From contig JAKVBZ010000014.1 in assembly GCA_022448645.1 (NCBI GenBank), forward strand, positions 23,646 through 87,645: 64,000 nucleotides of DNA. Reading direction: 5' to 3'. A model generated the notes under the pieces. That model was not told the origin of the DNA and did not search any database. It worked only from the letters and a program-made list of their open reading frames with translations. The first letter of the stretch is position 1, and the number at the start of each line of letters is the position of its first letter. The translations under genes were made by a program, and so were the position numbers. Positions 29,401-38,489 of this stretch are shown piece after piece. This stretch comes from Pirellulaceae bacterium (GTDB taxonomy: Bacteria; Planctomycetota; Planctomycetia; Pirellulales; Pirellulaceae).

Positions 29401-29983
29401 TCCCGACACTCGTGATGCAGCAGCAGCCATCTATAAACAATATGCTGAGTTACAATTAAGTCGCGGTGACGAGGCGGCCGCTCAGGAAGCGTTCGAACGA
29501 GCCAAGTCGTATTGGCAAGACATCGCAAATGCTAATCAGACAGCGGCGGCCGAACACCTGAACCGCTTGGCCCGATTCCTGGCTAACTGTTCTCTGGAAT
29601 CCTTGCGTGACATCGCTGCTGCTGGCCATTGGGCTCGAGAAGCCCATCAAATGGCGCCAAAAAATCCGAGTTACTGTACCACTTTGGGAATCATTGAGTA
29701 CCGCAGTGGAAACTGGGGCAAGGCGATCGAATGGTTGAACCAAACCATCGCCCTGCGTGAAAACGAACCCCAGGCCACCGAACTTTTCTTTCTGTCGATG
29801 GCGCTATGGCAACAGGCACTGGGTCCCCAAGAGCAAGCCGCACAATACTTCCAGCAAGCCGGGAACTGGACAGACAAGAATCGCCCTGGCAATGCAAATC
29901 TGGCGCGCGTACGTACCGAGGCAGCGCAAGTACGGGTAGAGTTCAACACGACGGATTCGCCAGAACCGGCTAAGTCTTACTGA
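26486..29983 (+). CDS. Transmembrane Ser/Thr protein kinase with TPR tail
   Basis: This 1165-aa Hanks-type kinase starts at ATG 26486 (GGAGA 8 nt upstream); the frame is open 105 nt further but without a ribosome site. The N-terminal 130 residues form a helical region of unknown fold. The kinase domain spans about 137-440: GGLGQV phosphate loop, VALKEI Lys, HRDIKPGN catalytic loop (near residue 275), then DWG in place of DFG, and GTPPYMSPEQAAG. A single transmembrane helix at about 463-485 is followed by a coiled coil rich in Glu/Ala/Lys. About 600 residues of TPR-like helical repeats (AxxxYxxAIxxxxxxL, many copies) form the likely extracytoplasmic sensor or scaffold. Such kinases are expanded in planctomycetes. 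The substrate is unknown. Confidence 0.9.
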   Translation: MPAPTNDDSADLNLLFAFLALQMNFNDREELLQGMSIWVNHKSRSLGDILMEQGFLTKDRHEMLETLVEEHLRQHDNDPEKSLVAVHAATMSLAAVRDALGNVGDEDIEISIARLSPSPVEDAGQTWQLSSMTDKSIGSRFRVLRPHAKGGLGQVFVARDDELNREVALKEIQPQYADDQMSRGRFVLEAEITGGLEHPGIVPVYGMGAYPDGRPYYAMRFIRGDSLKDTIARFHKSSKNKKDPGSRSLEFRKLLRRFTDVCYAMEYAHSRHVLHRDIKPGNIMLGKYGETMVVDWGMAKVVNITEDDPTMNLDHLPITPTISKNIVATSMGSTVGTPPYMSPEQAAGRLDRLGPASDIYGLGATLFHLLTGRAPFRDKDVGSVLNRVMAGDFEPPRQVDASVPKPLEAICLKAMSLSSDQRYESASELAEDIEHWLADEPVTAYEEPFWQKTARWFRRHKAWAQAVAVSLVTISVVSTVAFMTVNRALQEEKKAKLAAAEAQLHEEQAKEEAQEQRDFAVDRLHDARNAVDKFVVGAAEALKYETLYQDVRHQILRMAVEEYAKLAEHRAEYPSLEIERGRALVQLGKAERMMGNTTEAMNVYHQAMQIFQNYDDHSDATLEIVRTYNQLGLAHTDENQRDAAEQAYRDAIAFLQPIVEAHPDEFDFSDALGDVYHHLAVLQRDAGQTNEAKSSLQEAISQYDHLRNRSLGHHQYVVALAKSRLVLGRILLDLGHYEQALEEFDMAIRNGEAVIQKTMEVDPTTGSAEQIQRLVQTDMDNVDAREVVATASLERASALGMLGRYQEQLAAYEVAVRGYTVLSNILRHVQPYRENLSATLNNQGWAFYRQGLTQEAEFAFRQALISYEDLVNLYKLPRYFENKAVTIDGTAKVLSERGNHQDASLAHQTAAGIFGDLAEKFPDVPRYAERQAVALGNLAHVLHKMDRLDQALKQFQVVVESLDQLILDQPLRPDTRDAAAAIYKQYAELQLSRGDEAAAQEAFERAKSYWQDIANANQTAAAEHLNRLARFLANCSLESLRDIAAAGHWAREAHQMAPKNPSYCTTLGIIEYRSGNWGKAIEWLNQTIALRENEPQATELFFLSMALWQQALGPQEQAAQYFQQAGNWTDKNRPGNANLARVRTEAAQVRVEFNTTDSPEPAKSY

Positions 29984-30527
29984 TTAATTTTCAGGATTTG
30001 TCACTTCGTTCGTAAGCTCGTAGGAGGTTTCTTTATTCGCATTCGACGAAACGAACGGATGATCTTAATAGACGCAGTGATTTTGCAGGTGCACATTGCG
30101 ATTGCTTCACTGCCTGCACGGGTGCTACGCGATGGAACACTGTACGGATTGCAGGTTTTCCGCAAAAGTGGCGCGGACATATCATCAGGGGATAGAAGTA
30201 CTAGCAGGTAGGGTTGGTCATTACGTGGACGAGTTTGGTGGGATAGTCGCTGGTATCGATGGTAGGCAGTGCGGAAAACCTATAGCCGCGAACCACAGAC
30301 ACCCCTTGTGACCTATAAGACTTCTCGCAGACATTCTGTAAGCGCATCAACTGGACTTCCTGATCCCTCGACGCGATTTCACCACACCGGTGTTTCGTGG
30401 AACACAAATAATGTTTCGTAGGCACGAACAGTCCGCAAGCTGAGCTGTGGTGGCACTCGGAGCGGTTACATGCTATGCTAGTTAAATAGTGGACTTCAGA
30501 CGAATAAACTAAAAAGAAATATCGACG
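29984..30527. other. Intergenic region, 544 bp
   Basis: No credible gene. A 50-codon ATG frame at 30058-30210 has no ribosome site or recognisable product. GTTCG/CGAAC repeats near 30008 and 30052 are weak. Confidence 0.4.
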
Positions 30528-30923
30528 ATGGCAAAAAAAGGACCCAGAAAAAAAGTTCCTAAGGAATTGGCGGTCATCAATGCCGACAATTGTACGGGCT
30601 GTGAATCCTGTCTGGAAGTCTGTCCAGTCGACTGTATCATGCTGAACAAGATCGATCGTGGCGTGGTGAAGGGAACACAGCAGTGGTGTGAAATCGATTT
30701 GGAGCGATGCGTGGGTTGCGAAGTTTGCGTTCACATTCCGCAAAAGAAAACCAATCCTTACGAACTGCTAGTATGTCCCTGGGATGCCATCGAGATGGTA
30801 CCGACCGAAAACGTCGCCACAGTAGTATCTCAAATCGGTGGCCCACCCGAATACATCTATGAAAACTGGGATCGATTGGTCGGTACTGCCCAGCACTTGG
30901 CGGAGCTACGGGCGGGTAGGTAA
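30528..30923 (+). CDS. Two-cluster ferredoxin, 4Fe-4S type
   Basis: This 131-aa soluble electron carrier begins with a basic tail of about 12 residues. The first motif is normal: Cys22, Cys25, Cys28 and Cys32-Pro. The second is Cys61, Cys64, Cys67, then the fourth Cys83-Pro after 15 residues instead of 3, with a basic/polar insertion KKTNPYELL. Two further Cys (36, 54) are present. Expanded second-site spacing is seen in some archaeal-type and 7Fe ferredoxins; it may hold a modified or labile cluster. The C-terminal 45 residues are helical. Its partner enzyme is not in the window. Confidence 0.83.
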   Translation: MAKKGPRKKVPKELAVINADNCTGCESCLEVCPVDCIMLNKIDRGVVKGTQQWCEIDLERCVGCEVCVHIPQKKTNPYELLVCPWDAIEMVPTENVATVVSQIGGPPEYIYENWDRLVGTAQHLAELRAGR

Positions 30924-30967
30924 TCGCATCGCCGAAAAGCGATAGCAACATTCAATGCCATCAAGCT

Positions 30968-32758
30968 TTAGTCTTTTCCAATGTGCTCGATAGCTGGCCA
31001 GTACTCCTTCTCGAATGCTTCTTCGACGTGGAAATCAGGGCTGTTGTCGATGTCGTGGCATTGCAGGCAATTCTCTTTGGCGTCAGCCATTGCTAGTTTC
31101 ATTTGATCCCGCAGTGCTTCTAACTGATCGTCATCGAGATCGCTCTCACCCTCCTCAGCCGCCACATGCTTGGAACCTGGGCCGTGACAATTCTCACAAC
31201 CATTTCCCCGAAGGTGCTGAGAAGCTTTCAGTTCGACGTACCCTGATCGGTAGGGATAATATCCTTGAGCATTCCAGCCAGTGACATGGCAGCTGAGGCA
31301 CTCGGGATCGAAATGTCGAGGCACTTCGTAACGTTCTGGCGGGTGTACCAAAGTCTCGGTGGCGTGCGAATGTGGTGTTTCGACCCATTTGTCAAAAGCT
31401 TTCGTATGGCATTCGCCACACTTTTCTGAACCGACAAATTGACGCCCACTCGGATGGACTACCGGATGCAGCTCCAAGCCGTTCAGTTGCAATGCCTCCA
31501 ATTGTTGCTGGTAACCGGCCAGCAAGCGCAGCATGGCCACCGAGTCGGACCAGGTACCGTCGAGGGCAATACGTTGGTACTTGATTGGCTGAGCTGCATC
31601 TTCATAGAGACCTATCACACCAGCGTACATACCTTTCGTCCCCACTTGGACAAGCACGGCCTCAGAACCTTCGATTTCCGTAGGCTGGTATGTTGGTTCA
31701 CCGGCCCCACCGGCGGTGACGACGATGTCGAATTCAGGAAAAGTTCTTGCCAGTTCCTCGGATTCCTCGATGGAAGCGTGAGCCAGTAAGACGTACCAAT
31801 CACAGCTTGCATTGACCAACTCAGTCCGAACCTCGCGTAGAGCTTCAGCCGTATCGCGGACAGACAGCAAATCATCGTCGGTCACACGATCGCGATGTGA
31901 GTTTCCCAATACACTCGTCACTCCAATTTTGCGTCCTGCCACTTCGCTGACACGAAAGGTGGGCAAGAATCCGGCAATGTCCACGTTGGCCACCACGAAA
32001 GGAACATCTTCTTCGTCTGCAATGACGGCCGCCAGGATTTCGTCAGAAGACAATCGTAGATCATCGGGGCCAAACGAGATCACATCGTACTTCATCTCCC
32101 GCAATCCGTTGATGGTAGTTTGGTATTTGATCTCCGGTTGTTTTCCGAAACGGCGCACCTGATTACCCACGTCCAAAGCGATGGAGGACCAACCCAGTCC
32201 ACGCATGGTTTCGAGTACCGTATGACGGCGTGCCAATCCACCTTTTTGATTGGCCAGTCCTGTGCACCCACACGGTTCAATGTATCCATGCTGGCGGCCC
32301 GTCACGAACAGGGCGACCAGAGGTGCGGGCCAGTCGACAAAGCTTTCTGTCGAAATACTGCTGTTTCTGAAGAGGGAAGGATCGGTTGAGTCAGTTTGTG
32401 CAGAAACGTCATGGGCATTGCCACCTACTGAATGCGAGGTGGAATCTGTGGAGGCCGTGGCAGCCATTTCCTCAACTGTTTCTGTTACCGTCTCATCATT
32501 GCTGGATGGCACCGAGTTACTAGTCGTAGAGGAATTCGTATCGGTGTTGGCCAATTCCGTTGCGGTGCGCATTGGGGAGGCATGTTCCGAACTGGTCCGC
32601 TCGGTCGACGAACCGCATCCGCAAAACACAACAATTGCTGCCATGCCTAGACAGGCGGAGAAGACCTGACACACACAATAACTAAGCCGCCAAGACAAAT
32701 GCGAATTTACCAGACAGATGGGCAACCGTACTTCATCCTTGGATTGTGAATCCCACAT
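30968..32758 (-). CDS. Multiheme cytochrome c lipoprotein with a metallophosphoesterase-like domain
   Basis: This exported protein has an N-terminal hydrophobic stretch and a lipobox-like FCGC Cys, then a Ser/Thr-rich linker of about 70 residues. Next comes a domain with FVTGRQHGYIEPCGCTG and KGGLARRHTVL, as in the calcineurin-like UshA-type hydrolases linked to cytochromes. The C-terminal part has four heme motifs: CGECH, CLSCH, CENCH and CLQCH, with distal His-rich spacing typical of cytochrome c554/NapC-like tetraheme domains. The start at 32758 overlaps the DUF1573 gene by 26 bases; a TTG at 32725 with AAGGA upstream is an alternative. Role in periplasmic electron transfer is inferred. 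Confidence 0.84.
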   Translation of the reverse strand: MWDSQSKDEVRLPICLVNSHLSWRLSYCVCQVFSACLGMAAIVVFCGCGSSTERTSSEHASPMRTATELANTDTNSSTTSNSVPSSNDETVTETVEEMAATASTDSTSHSVGGNAHDVSAQTDSTDPSLFRNSSISTESFVDWPAPLVALFVTGRQHGYIEPCGCTGLANQKGGLARRHTVLETMRGLGWSSIALDVGNQVRRFGKQPEIKYQTTINGLREMKYDVISFGPDDLRLSSDEILAAVIADEEDVPFVVANVDIAGFLPTFRVSEVAGRKIGVTSVLGNSHRDRVTDDDLLSVRDTAEALREVRTELVNASCDWYVLLAHASIEESEELARTFPEFDIVVTAGGAGEPTYQPTEIEGSEAVLVQVGTKGMYAGVIGLYEDAAQPIKYQRIALDGTWSDSVAMLRLLAGYQQQLEALQLNGLELHPVVHPSGRQFVGSEKCGECHTKAFDKWVETPHSHATETLVHPPERYEVPRHFDPECLSCHVTGWNAQGYYPYRSGYVELKASQHLRGNGCENCHGPGSKHVAAEEGESDLDDDQLEALRDQMKLAMADAKENCLQCHDIDNSPDFHVEEAFEKEYWPAIEHIGKD

Positions 32759-33923
32759 AAATCGGCACGTCCTTGGCTTCCGGGTGTTCCGACTGAAGAT
32801 GAATTTCAGCATAGCTGGATGTTTTCGTTCCCATCCGATTCACAGCTCGGCTACCCGGAGGAATCGTAATGGATAAGGGATACTTGTGAACCAATCCGTC
32901 GTTGACCTGTTGGGGGTCACCCAGCTCAACTTGCAATACATCTTCCGGGTCAATCGTTCCTAAACGCAGTTGGATGTTGTCCCGATGAGGTCCTTTTACC
33001 AGCACAAACAATTTTTTACGAATACCTTTTTGGGCATCGACCGGACCCAGTCGTAGCAGATTTCGCGCATCGGAGAAACCGGAACCCACGATCGATATGT
33101 CGCTGACAATCGTTCCTTCCATGGGGATCTCCAAATGTGGCATCTCCAATGAAGTCGTTATCAGACGAATCTTTTGCTGCAGTGGCCCCAAAGGCAATCC
33201 CGAATGAATCGTGAGTTGTAAGGCAGTGGCCGATTTTGCATAGGGGTCGACCGCTAGCTCTTCTGCCGTAGGTGTCAGGCTCAATTCGACCTGGAAATGG
33301 CTGGCGGTGTTTTCGTTCAAAAGCTCATAGTCCGTTATCTCAAAACCACTTTCATCGTAGCCAAAGACGACAATGCGACGAGTTACGTTTTTGCTTGCAG
33401 ATAGTCGTTGGAGTGAAATCGCCGGGGGTACGGGAGACAAAGCTCGCAGCACCCGTCCGTGAATGGAAAGTGCTACCACAGGATGGTAAGGATCATTGGT
33501 CTCGATTTCAGCCCGTTGACTGAAATCGGCCGACGTGCCATTCGGTGTCCATTCCAGTGTCACGTCTCGGGTTTGACCTGGCGGCACAACGTCTTCTTTG
33601 AGTTGGCTAACCGTACACTTACAGGTGGTCGATTTGGTCTTAATCATCAAAGGAGCGTCTCCGGTGTTTTGAAACACAAAAGTATGTGTTTCCTCTGCAT
33701 TCACCCGCATGGCTCCAAAGTCATATGTGGTACCGTCCAAAACCGTCACTTTTGGCATTGCTTCTTCGACAGCAGGGTCTACTGCCTCAGTACCGTCACG
33801 AATCTGCAGTCTTAGGTGGGCATCCTGGGAGGATACAAATTCGTTCATGGTATATGCCAGCGCGCTGATGGTACCCAAGGCCACCGATGCAAAGATCACC
33901 AGCAATGTCTTTTTGTCGGTCAT
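32733..33923 (-). CDS. DUF1573 domain protein, membrane-anchored
   Basis: This 396-aa protein has an N-terminal signal/anchor (LLVIFASVALGTISALAYTM) and a DUF1573 immunoglobulin-like fold at about 60-160, with YDFGAMRVNAEETHTFVFQNTGDAPL and the conserved two-Cys TCKCTV. The rest is beta-rich, probably further Ig-like domains. AGGAGA lies upstream of the ATG. It precedes the multiheme cytochrome gene in the same orientation and overlaps it, so the two probably share an operon. The DUF1573 function is not established; an extracytoplasmic binding role is likely. Confidence 0.85.
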   Translation of the reverse strand: MTDKKTLLVIFASVALGTISALAYTMNEFVSSQDAHLRLQIRDGTEAVDPAVEEAMPKVTVLDGTTYDFGAMRVNAEETHTFVFQNTGDAPLMIKTKSTTCKCTVSQLKEDVVPPGQTRDVTLEWTPNGTSADFSQRAEIETNDPYHPVVALSIHGRVLRALSPVPPAISLQRLSASKNVTRRIVVFGYDESGFEITDYELLNENTASHFQVELSLTPTAEELAVDPYAKSATALQLTIHSGLPLGPLQQKIRLITTSLEMPHLEIPMEGTIVSDISIVGSGFSDARNLLRLGPVDAQKGIRKKLFVLVKGPHRDNIQLRLGTIDPEDVLQVELGDPQQVNDGLVHKYPLSITIPPGSRAVNRMGTKTSSYAEIHLQSEHPEAKDVPIYVGFTIQG

Positions 33924-34035
33924 ACGAGTAAGATCTCCTGCGAAAAAGCAACGTAAGTTTCTTCGTAGTACTGCATCTCATTTACAGTATAACGTGGCGA
34001 GACACAGCGGGAAGGTTGAGCCGGCCCTGTCGGTT

Positions 34036-36282
34036 TCATTCTTTACTCAAAAGCAACATGCACTGTTCAGCCGTCCGATTCGATGGCGTGATCTGCAGGT
34101 CCGGCCGAATTCCGTTGGGCGGTTCGTCGAACAAACGACGTGCCTGTAACTTGAGTTCTGTGTGTGGGACAAGTTGGTCCAGACGAAGTGCTTCAGCAGC
34201 AGTCACAGCCGATTCCTCAGTTCGGCCGGCCAAATGTTGACTCCAAGCCAAGTCCGCGTGCAACGCATTGCTGCTCGGATACCATTGAACGGCCTGCAAC
34301 AAATACTCTGTTGACTTTGCAAAGTGATCCTCGCCTTCGGACTTGAGGCCAGCCAACAAATACCACATCCCAAGTTGACGCATGACGTTCGGCGAGTGAG
34401 CGTCGCGGCTTACCATCTGGTCGGCATGCTCTTCGAATGTGGCAAATGCACCAGGGCTTTCACTTTCAAGCCATTCGTCGAATTTTGCATGAGCCAAGGA
34501 ACTCCAATGACTGACGTTCCACTCGTCTGCATTACTAAGGACTGGACGGTAAGCGGTCCAGTAGCAGGTGACAGCCAACCCGACAACCAAGACAACACTA
34601 GGCACCAGTCGGCGGCGGTCTAATTGCTTGACCGTGATCACGGCCGACTGGTGAGGATCACAAAGTGCAATCGCCATCAGCAACCAGATAGACCCCGCGA
34701 CACCGGGGTATCCGATCCCGCCAGTAAAGGACAGGCTGACGAGCGCAGCGCAAGTGGCAATGGCCACGCATTGGCGAGGAAGAACACCACGCAATACCCA
34801 GTCGTGAAGGCCCAGCAAGCAAATCACGCCGGGCAGTACGGCCACCGCTAAAAATTCCCCGGACAGGGGAAATCCACCCAGGATCGACACAGGCAAAGCG
34901 AGCACCAGACCGGCTAAAGCTCCACCGTAAATCCATGAAGATTCGGCCGCGTGCGACATCGCACATGGAGCTTTGAATGTCGAAACAGATTCTTCGATGT
35001 TGTCGGCCAGCCGTCTATCCGTGCTACGATCGCTGAACGCGTACCAGCATAACAGCAGCAGTACCAAAAGTAGTGCTAGACTAGCGGGAGAACCACCTGT
35101 GGCCCACACTTCCAACAAAAAGTTGTGTGGATCTTTGATTTCTTCACTCGCTTGTGGCAATTTGTATTGGAGATAGTACTGCTGGAAATTTCCCAAGCCA
35201 CAACCAAACCAGGGATGGTCAGCAATCAGCCGCCCTGTTGCTTGCCAGTATTCGAAACGATACTGCAACGACTTCGGAGCTTCGCTGAAAACCTCCGTAT
35301 CCAGGCCTCCCACGCCGACGGCGGCCACGATCAACAAGGCTACGACCAAGATCGTGACGAGCAATCCACGTCCCACAACAACCGACAAACGGCCATGACA
35401 AAAAGACCCCAACAGCAGACCGCCGAGGAAAACGGCTAACCAACCAGCGCGACTTTTGGTCAACAGTAAACATGTTCCCATCAGCAACAAGGAAATTGAC
35501 ATCGCCGCAATGGTCCGCTTCGAATCATTTGCGCTATTCACCACTTGAATCAGCACTCCAGCAGCAACAACGATCCAAGGAACCAGGAAGGCGGCCAATG
35601 AATTGGCTAAGCCAAACGTGGCCCATGGTTCCACGCTGGCCAATCGTTGATCGAAGTGTTCCACCGCAGGACTACCCTCCGAGGCATACACACCGGCGGC
35701 GTGCCGGATCTCGGCTCGTTGTTCGGCAGTTGCTTCAAAATAAGCGGCCCTTTGCTGGGGAAGACTGACAGCGAATTGATACGCCCCAAAGATTGACAAA
35801 GCAACAGCCAAGCTGATCATGACTGCACAGATTGCACGGATCTCACAAGCCGAGCGCACCAACTGAATGATCATGCGAAAACCGATGACATACGCCATCC
35901 ATTCCCAAAGCGAGTTGATGGCAGGGCGAGGAGCCCCCAAAGGCGCCATGATGACAACGCTGATTGCCAGCCAACCCACCAATACGATTAAAGCGGTTCC
36001 CACAGGCTCGAAACGAGCTTCCAACTGCCCACGTACGACACCCTGAGCCAACCAGATGAGCGTCAAGATCCACAGCAACATCACAAGCGGCAGCCCTGTG
36101 CCAAAATCAGCCGCAGCTTCCCCTGGTAATAGAGGCGTGGCCACATAGACTGCGACCAATGCTGCCAGTAGGAACTGCCTCAATCTGGCTGATTGAGTTT
36201 GGGCTTTCACTACGCCGGTTCTCGGTAAGGACCCGGCGGGCTTATCGCGATGTATCGGAGTCTTCGTCTTGCGACGAGTCAT
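34036..36282 (-). CDS. O-antigen ligase / polymerase-like protein with TPR end
   Basis: This 748-aa integral membrane protein has about a dozen hydrophobic helices in its first 560 residues. The Wzy_C/WaaL-type signature region, FGCGLGNFQQYYLQYKLP followed by DPHNFLLEVWATGG, lies in the middle; its His and Arg residues are those implicated in glycan transfer. After the last helix comes a soluble TPR-like tail of about 170 residues (LQAVQWYPSSNALHADLAWSQHLAG). The start at 36282 overlaps the WecA-type gene by 41 bases, so co-expression is likely. Substrate glycan unknown. Confidence 0.8.
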   Translation of the reverse strand: MTRRKTKTPIHRDKPAGSLPRTGVVKAQTQSARLRQFLLAALVAVYVATPLLPGEAAADFGTGLPLVMLLWILTLIWLAQGVVRGQLEARFEPVGTALIVLVGWLAISVVIMAPLGAPRPAINSLWEWMAYVIGFRMIIQLVRSACEIRAICAVMISLAVALSIFGAYQFAVSLPQQRAAYFEATAEQRAEIRHAAGVYASEGSPAVEHFDQRLASVEPWATFGLANSLAAFLVPWIVVAAGVLIQVVNSANDSKRTIAAMSISLLLMGTCLLLTKSRAGWLAVFLGGLLLGSFCHGRLSVVVGRGLLVTILVVALLIVAAVGVGGLDTEVFSEAPKSLQYRFEYWQATGRLIADHPWFGCGLGNFQQYYLQYKLPQASEEIKDPHNFLLEVWATGGSPASLALLLVLLLLCWYAFSDRSTDRRLADNIEESVSTFKAPCAMSHAAESSWIYGGALAGLVLALPVSILGGFPLSGEFLAVAVLPGVICLLGLHDWVLRGVLPRQCVAIATCAALVSLSFTGGIGYPGVAGSIWLLMAIALCDPHQSAVITVKQLDRRRLVPSVVLVVGLAVTCYWTAYRPVLSNADEWNVSHWSSLAHAKFDEWLESESPGAFATFEEHADQMVSRDAHSPNVMRQLGMWYLLAGLKSEGEDHFAKSTEYLLQAVQWYPSSNALHADLAWSQHLAGRTEESAVTAAEALRLDQLVPHTELKLQARRLFDEPPNGIRPDLQITPSNRTAEQCMLLLSKE

Positions 36283-37438
36283 GTCTGGCTGCCACTTTCT
36301 GTCTTGCCATGGTTTCCAGGATACCGATCATTACCAGAATACTGAACACGAGTAGCATCACCAATAGAGCGCCCTGACCGTTAACTTGATGCAACAACAA
36401 ACCGGCTAACCCACAAATGAAGGTTGTCAGATAAATCGTGAGCACCGCACCAGCACGACTAAACCCTAAATCGACCAGCCGGTGGGAAAAATGGGAACGA
36501 TCGGCTTCGAATGGACTACTGCCTCGATATAGCCGGATGATAATCACCGAAACCATATCGTAGAAGGGCACGGCCATCACACAAATGGGTGCCAGGATGG
36601 TATGGCTGGACGAGTTCGCATAGCCAGCAAAGGTGGCCAGGATCGTAGCGACACCGATACAAAAACCGACCAAATAACTACCCGCATCTCCCATAAATAT
36701 TTTGGCGCGAGGCCGATTGTGCCAAAGGAATCCCATCACTGATCCGGCCAATACGAACAGAAACGCCGCCACAAACAACTGCGGACCGGCATTTCCAGGT
36801 TCGGGGACCAGCAGCAATGTGGCGGCCAGCATGACACTGGCAATGGCTGCTACACCGGCCGAGAGACCATCCATGTTGTCTAACATGTTAAACGCGTTGA
36901 TCAGACCCACGATCCACACGATCGACAGCACACCAGTGACCCAGGGAAGGTCTAAATAAACAGTCAGTTTCCAATGCTCAAACAGACAAACACCGGTGGC
37001 AGCGACGGCACATTGACAGATCAGGCGGACGCGCCATCCGAGATGGACAAGATCATCCATCAATCCCAACACCATCAGCAGCGTGGCGGCCAGCAGTAAA
37101 AACCACAGTTCAGGCGCCTTGCTGCGCAGACCCTCGGCATGGTCTAACAGCAACTGAGGTGCATAACGGCTCAAGTTTGCGTCTGTTGGTATCCAAATGA
37201 CGAGTAGCTGTCCCACGGTAAAGGTCACGATGACACCTGCCCAGATCGCAATCCCACCCCCCAACGGCGTGATATGTTGGTGCGTTTTGTGCTGGTGTGT
37301 GTCGGACGGGGTGGCCGGGCGATCGACCAACCCCCATCGAAATGCCCATCGGCGAATGGCAAAGGTTGCCGACCAACTAATCAACAAGCTGGGAACGACC
37401 GTGCCAACCACAAGCCAAAGGAGATAGGATATTTGCAT
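36242..37438 (-). CDS. WecA/MraY-family phosphoglycosyltransferase
   Basis: This 398-aa polytopic membrane enzyme moves a sugar 1-phosphate from a UDP-sugar to undecaprenyl phosphate, the first step of many envelope glycans. Key motifs are GLMDDLVHLG, NMLDNMDGL and FMGDAGSYLVG, which carry the conserved Asp residues of the PNPT superfamily (WecA, TagO, MraY). The sequence is typical WecA-like rather than MraY, because the MraY signature HHH is not seen. It overlaps the O-antigen ligase-like gene, which fits one glycan pathway. Confidence 0.85.
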   Translation of the reverse strand: MQISYLLWLVVGTVVPSLLISWSATFAIRRWAFRWGLVDRPATPSDTHQHKTHQHITPLGGGIAIWAGVIVTFTVGQLLVIWIPTDANLSRYAPQLLLDHAEGLRSKAPELWFLLLAATLLMVLGLMDDLVHLGWRVRLICQCAVAATGVCLFEHWKLTVYLDLPWVTGVLSIVWIVGLINAFNMLDNMDGLSAGVAAIASVMLAATLLLVPEPGNAGPQLFVAAFLFVLAGSVMGFLWHNRPRAKIFMGDAGSYLVGFCIGVATILATFAGYANSSSHTILAPICVMAVPFYDMVSVIIIRLYRGSSPFEADRSHFSHRLVDLGFSRAGAVLTIYLTTFICGLAGLLLHQVNGQGALLVMLLVFSILVMIGILETMARQKVAARHDSSQDEDSDTSR

Positions 37439-37782
37439 GGAAAACTTCGTTGGCCGTGGAAAATTGGTTGAGCTAAATATTCAAGAAGTGTCAAGGCCAC
37501 GAGATAGCAGCGAAGTGAAAATATGGCTACCTGGATCCTATCCATCGTGGCAGCGTCAGCGTTTGCTGTCGATATGTCTCCTTGCGTTTTGTAGTGAAGC
37601 AGGGCGAACCGACCGGTCTTCAGTGGTGTTTGAACGCCAATTGTCGGACAGATTGTACCGTTCCGCTTCCAAATGCGTGACCCTACAGGCAGTCTCCGGT
37701 TGATGGACCGCTACTAGGATTCCATAAAATAGATGGTCCTCTCGCTTGATGCGCAAGCTGAAAGGACGCTATTGTATCAATC
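37439..37782. other. Intergenic region, nothing recognised
   Basis: This 344-bp region lies between divergent genes. No RNA, repeat or good promoter pair was recognised. Confidence 0.45.
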
Positions 37783-38313
37783 ATGGGTTCGACCAACGAT
37801 CACTTTCCGGTACTACTATTGCTGGCTGCGATAAGTCGCCACACGTCTGCAATTGAGTGGGCTGCGCAACGGGCAGCAGCCATATGGGGACCGATCGCGT
37901 TAACCAGTCCGTCATTCTCTTTCGTCGAAACAGACTACTACGAACCTACCATGGGAACCGATTTGCAAAAGCAGTTTTTTGCTTTTGAGCGGCTGATGGA
38001 CCCGGCAATGCTTCCGCAGTGGAAACACCAAACCAATACCTGGGAATCCGAATACGCAGAATACGCAGAGCACGACGAGGAGCGTCCATTGAATCTGGAT
38101 CCCGGATATCTAACTTCGGCCAAACTTGTATTGGCGTCGACGAAGGACCATGCACATCGCATCTACATTGCGGACGGTATCTACGCAGAAATCACGTTGC
38201 ATTACCATCGCCGGTGTTGGCAACCGCGGGACTGGACTTATCCAGATTATCGCCGAGCTGACTTTCACGAATTTTTTGACAAGTGCCGGCAGCATTTACG
38301 AGAGCTTGGCTAA
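37783..38313 (+). CDS. DUF4416 family protein
   Basis: This 176-aa protein has the DUF4416 pattern: FSFVETDYYEPTMG, RPLNLDPGYL, KLVLASTKDHAHRIYI, GIYAEITLHYHRRCW and WTYPDYRR. The function is unknown; the family is widespread in deep-branching bacteria and usually stands alone. Length fits. No ribosome site was seen before the ATG at 37783. Confidence 0.85.
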   Translation: MGSTNDHFPVLLLLAAISRHTSAIEWAAQRAAAIWGPIALTSPSFSFVETDYYEPTMGTDLQKQFFAFERLMDPAMLPQWKHQTNTWESEYAEYAEHDEERPLNLDPGYLTSAKLVLASTKDHAHRIYIADGIYAEITLHYHRRCWQPRDWTYPDYRRADFHEFFDKCRQHLRELG

Positions 38314-38489
38314 CGCGGCCTGTTTTGGAATGACGACACCATCTAATGTCCAACGAATGTCGAAATACGAATCACCAATGACGCTGGCGACGGCACGGTA
38401 CGACCTCTTTGCCACTCGTCGTTAGGCAATCGGATTGATTCCTTAGTCATTGAAACGGTGCGTCTAAAAACAATACGGCACACTGATTT

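Noticed and set aside
30058..30210. 50-codon small ORF in the spacer before the ferredoxin
   Set aside because: No ribosome site and no recognisable product.
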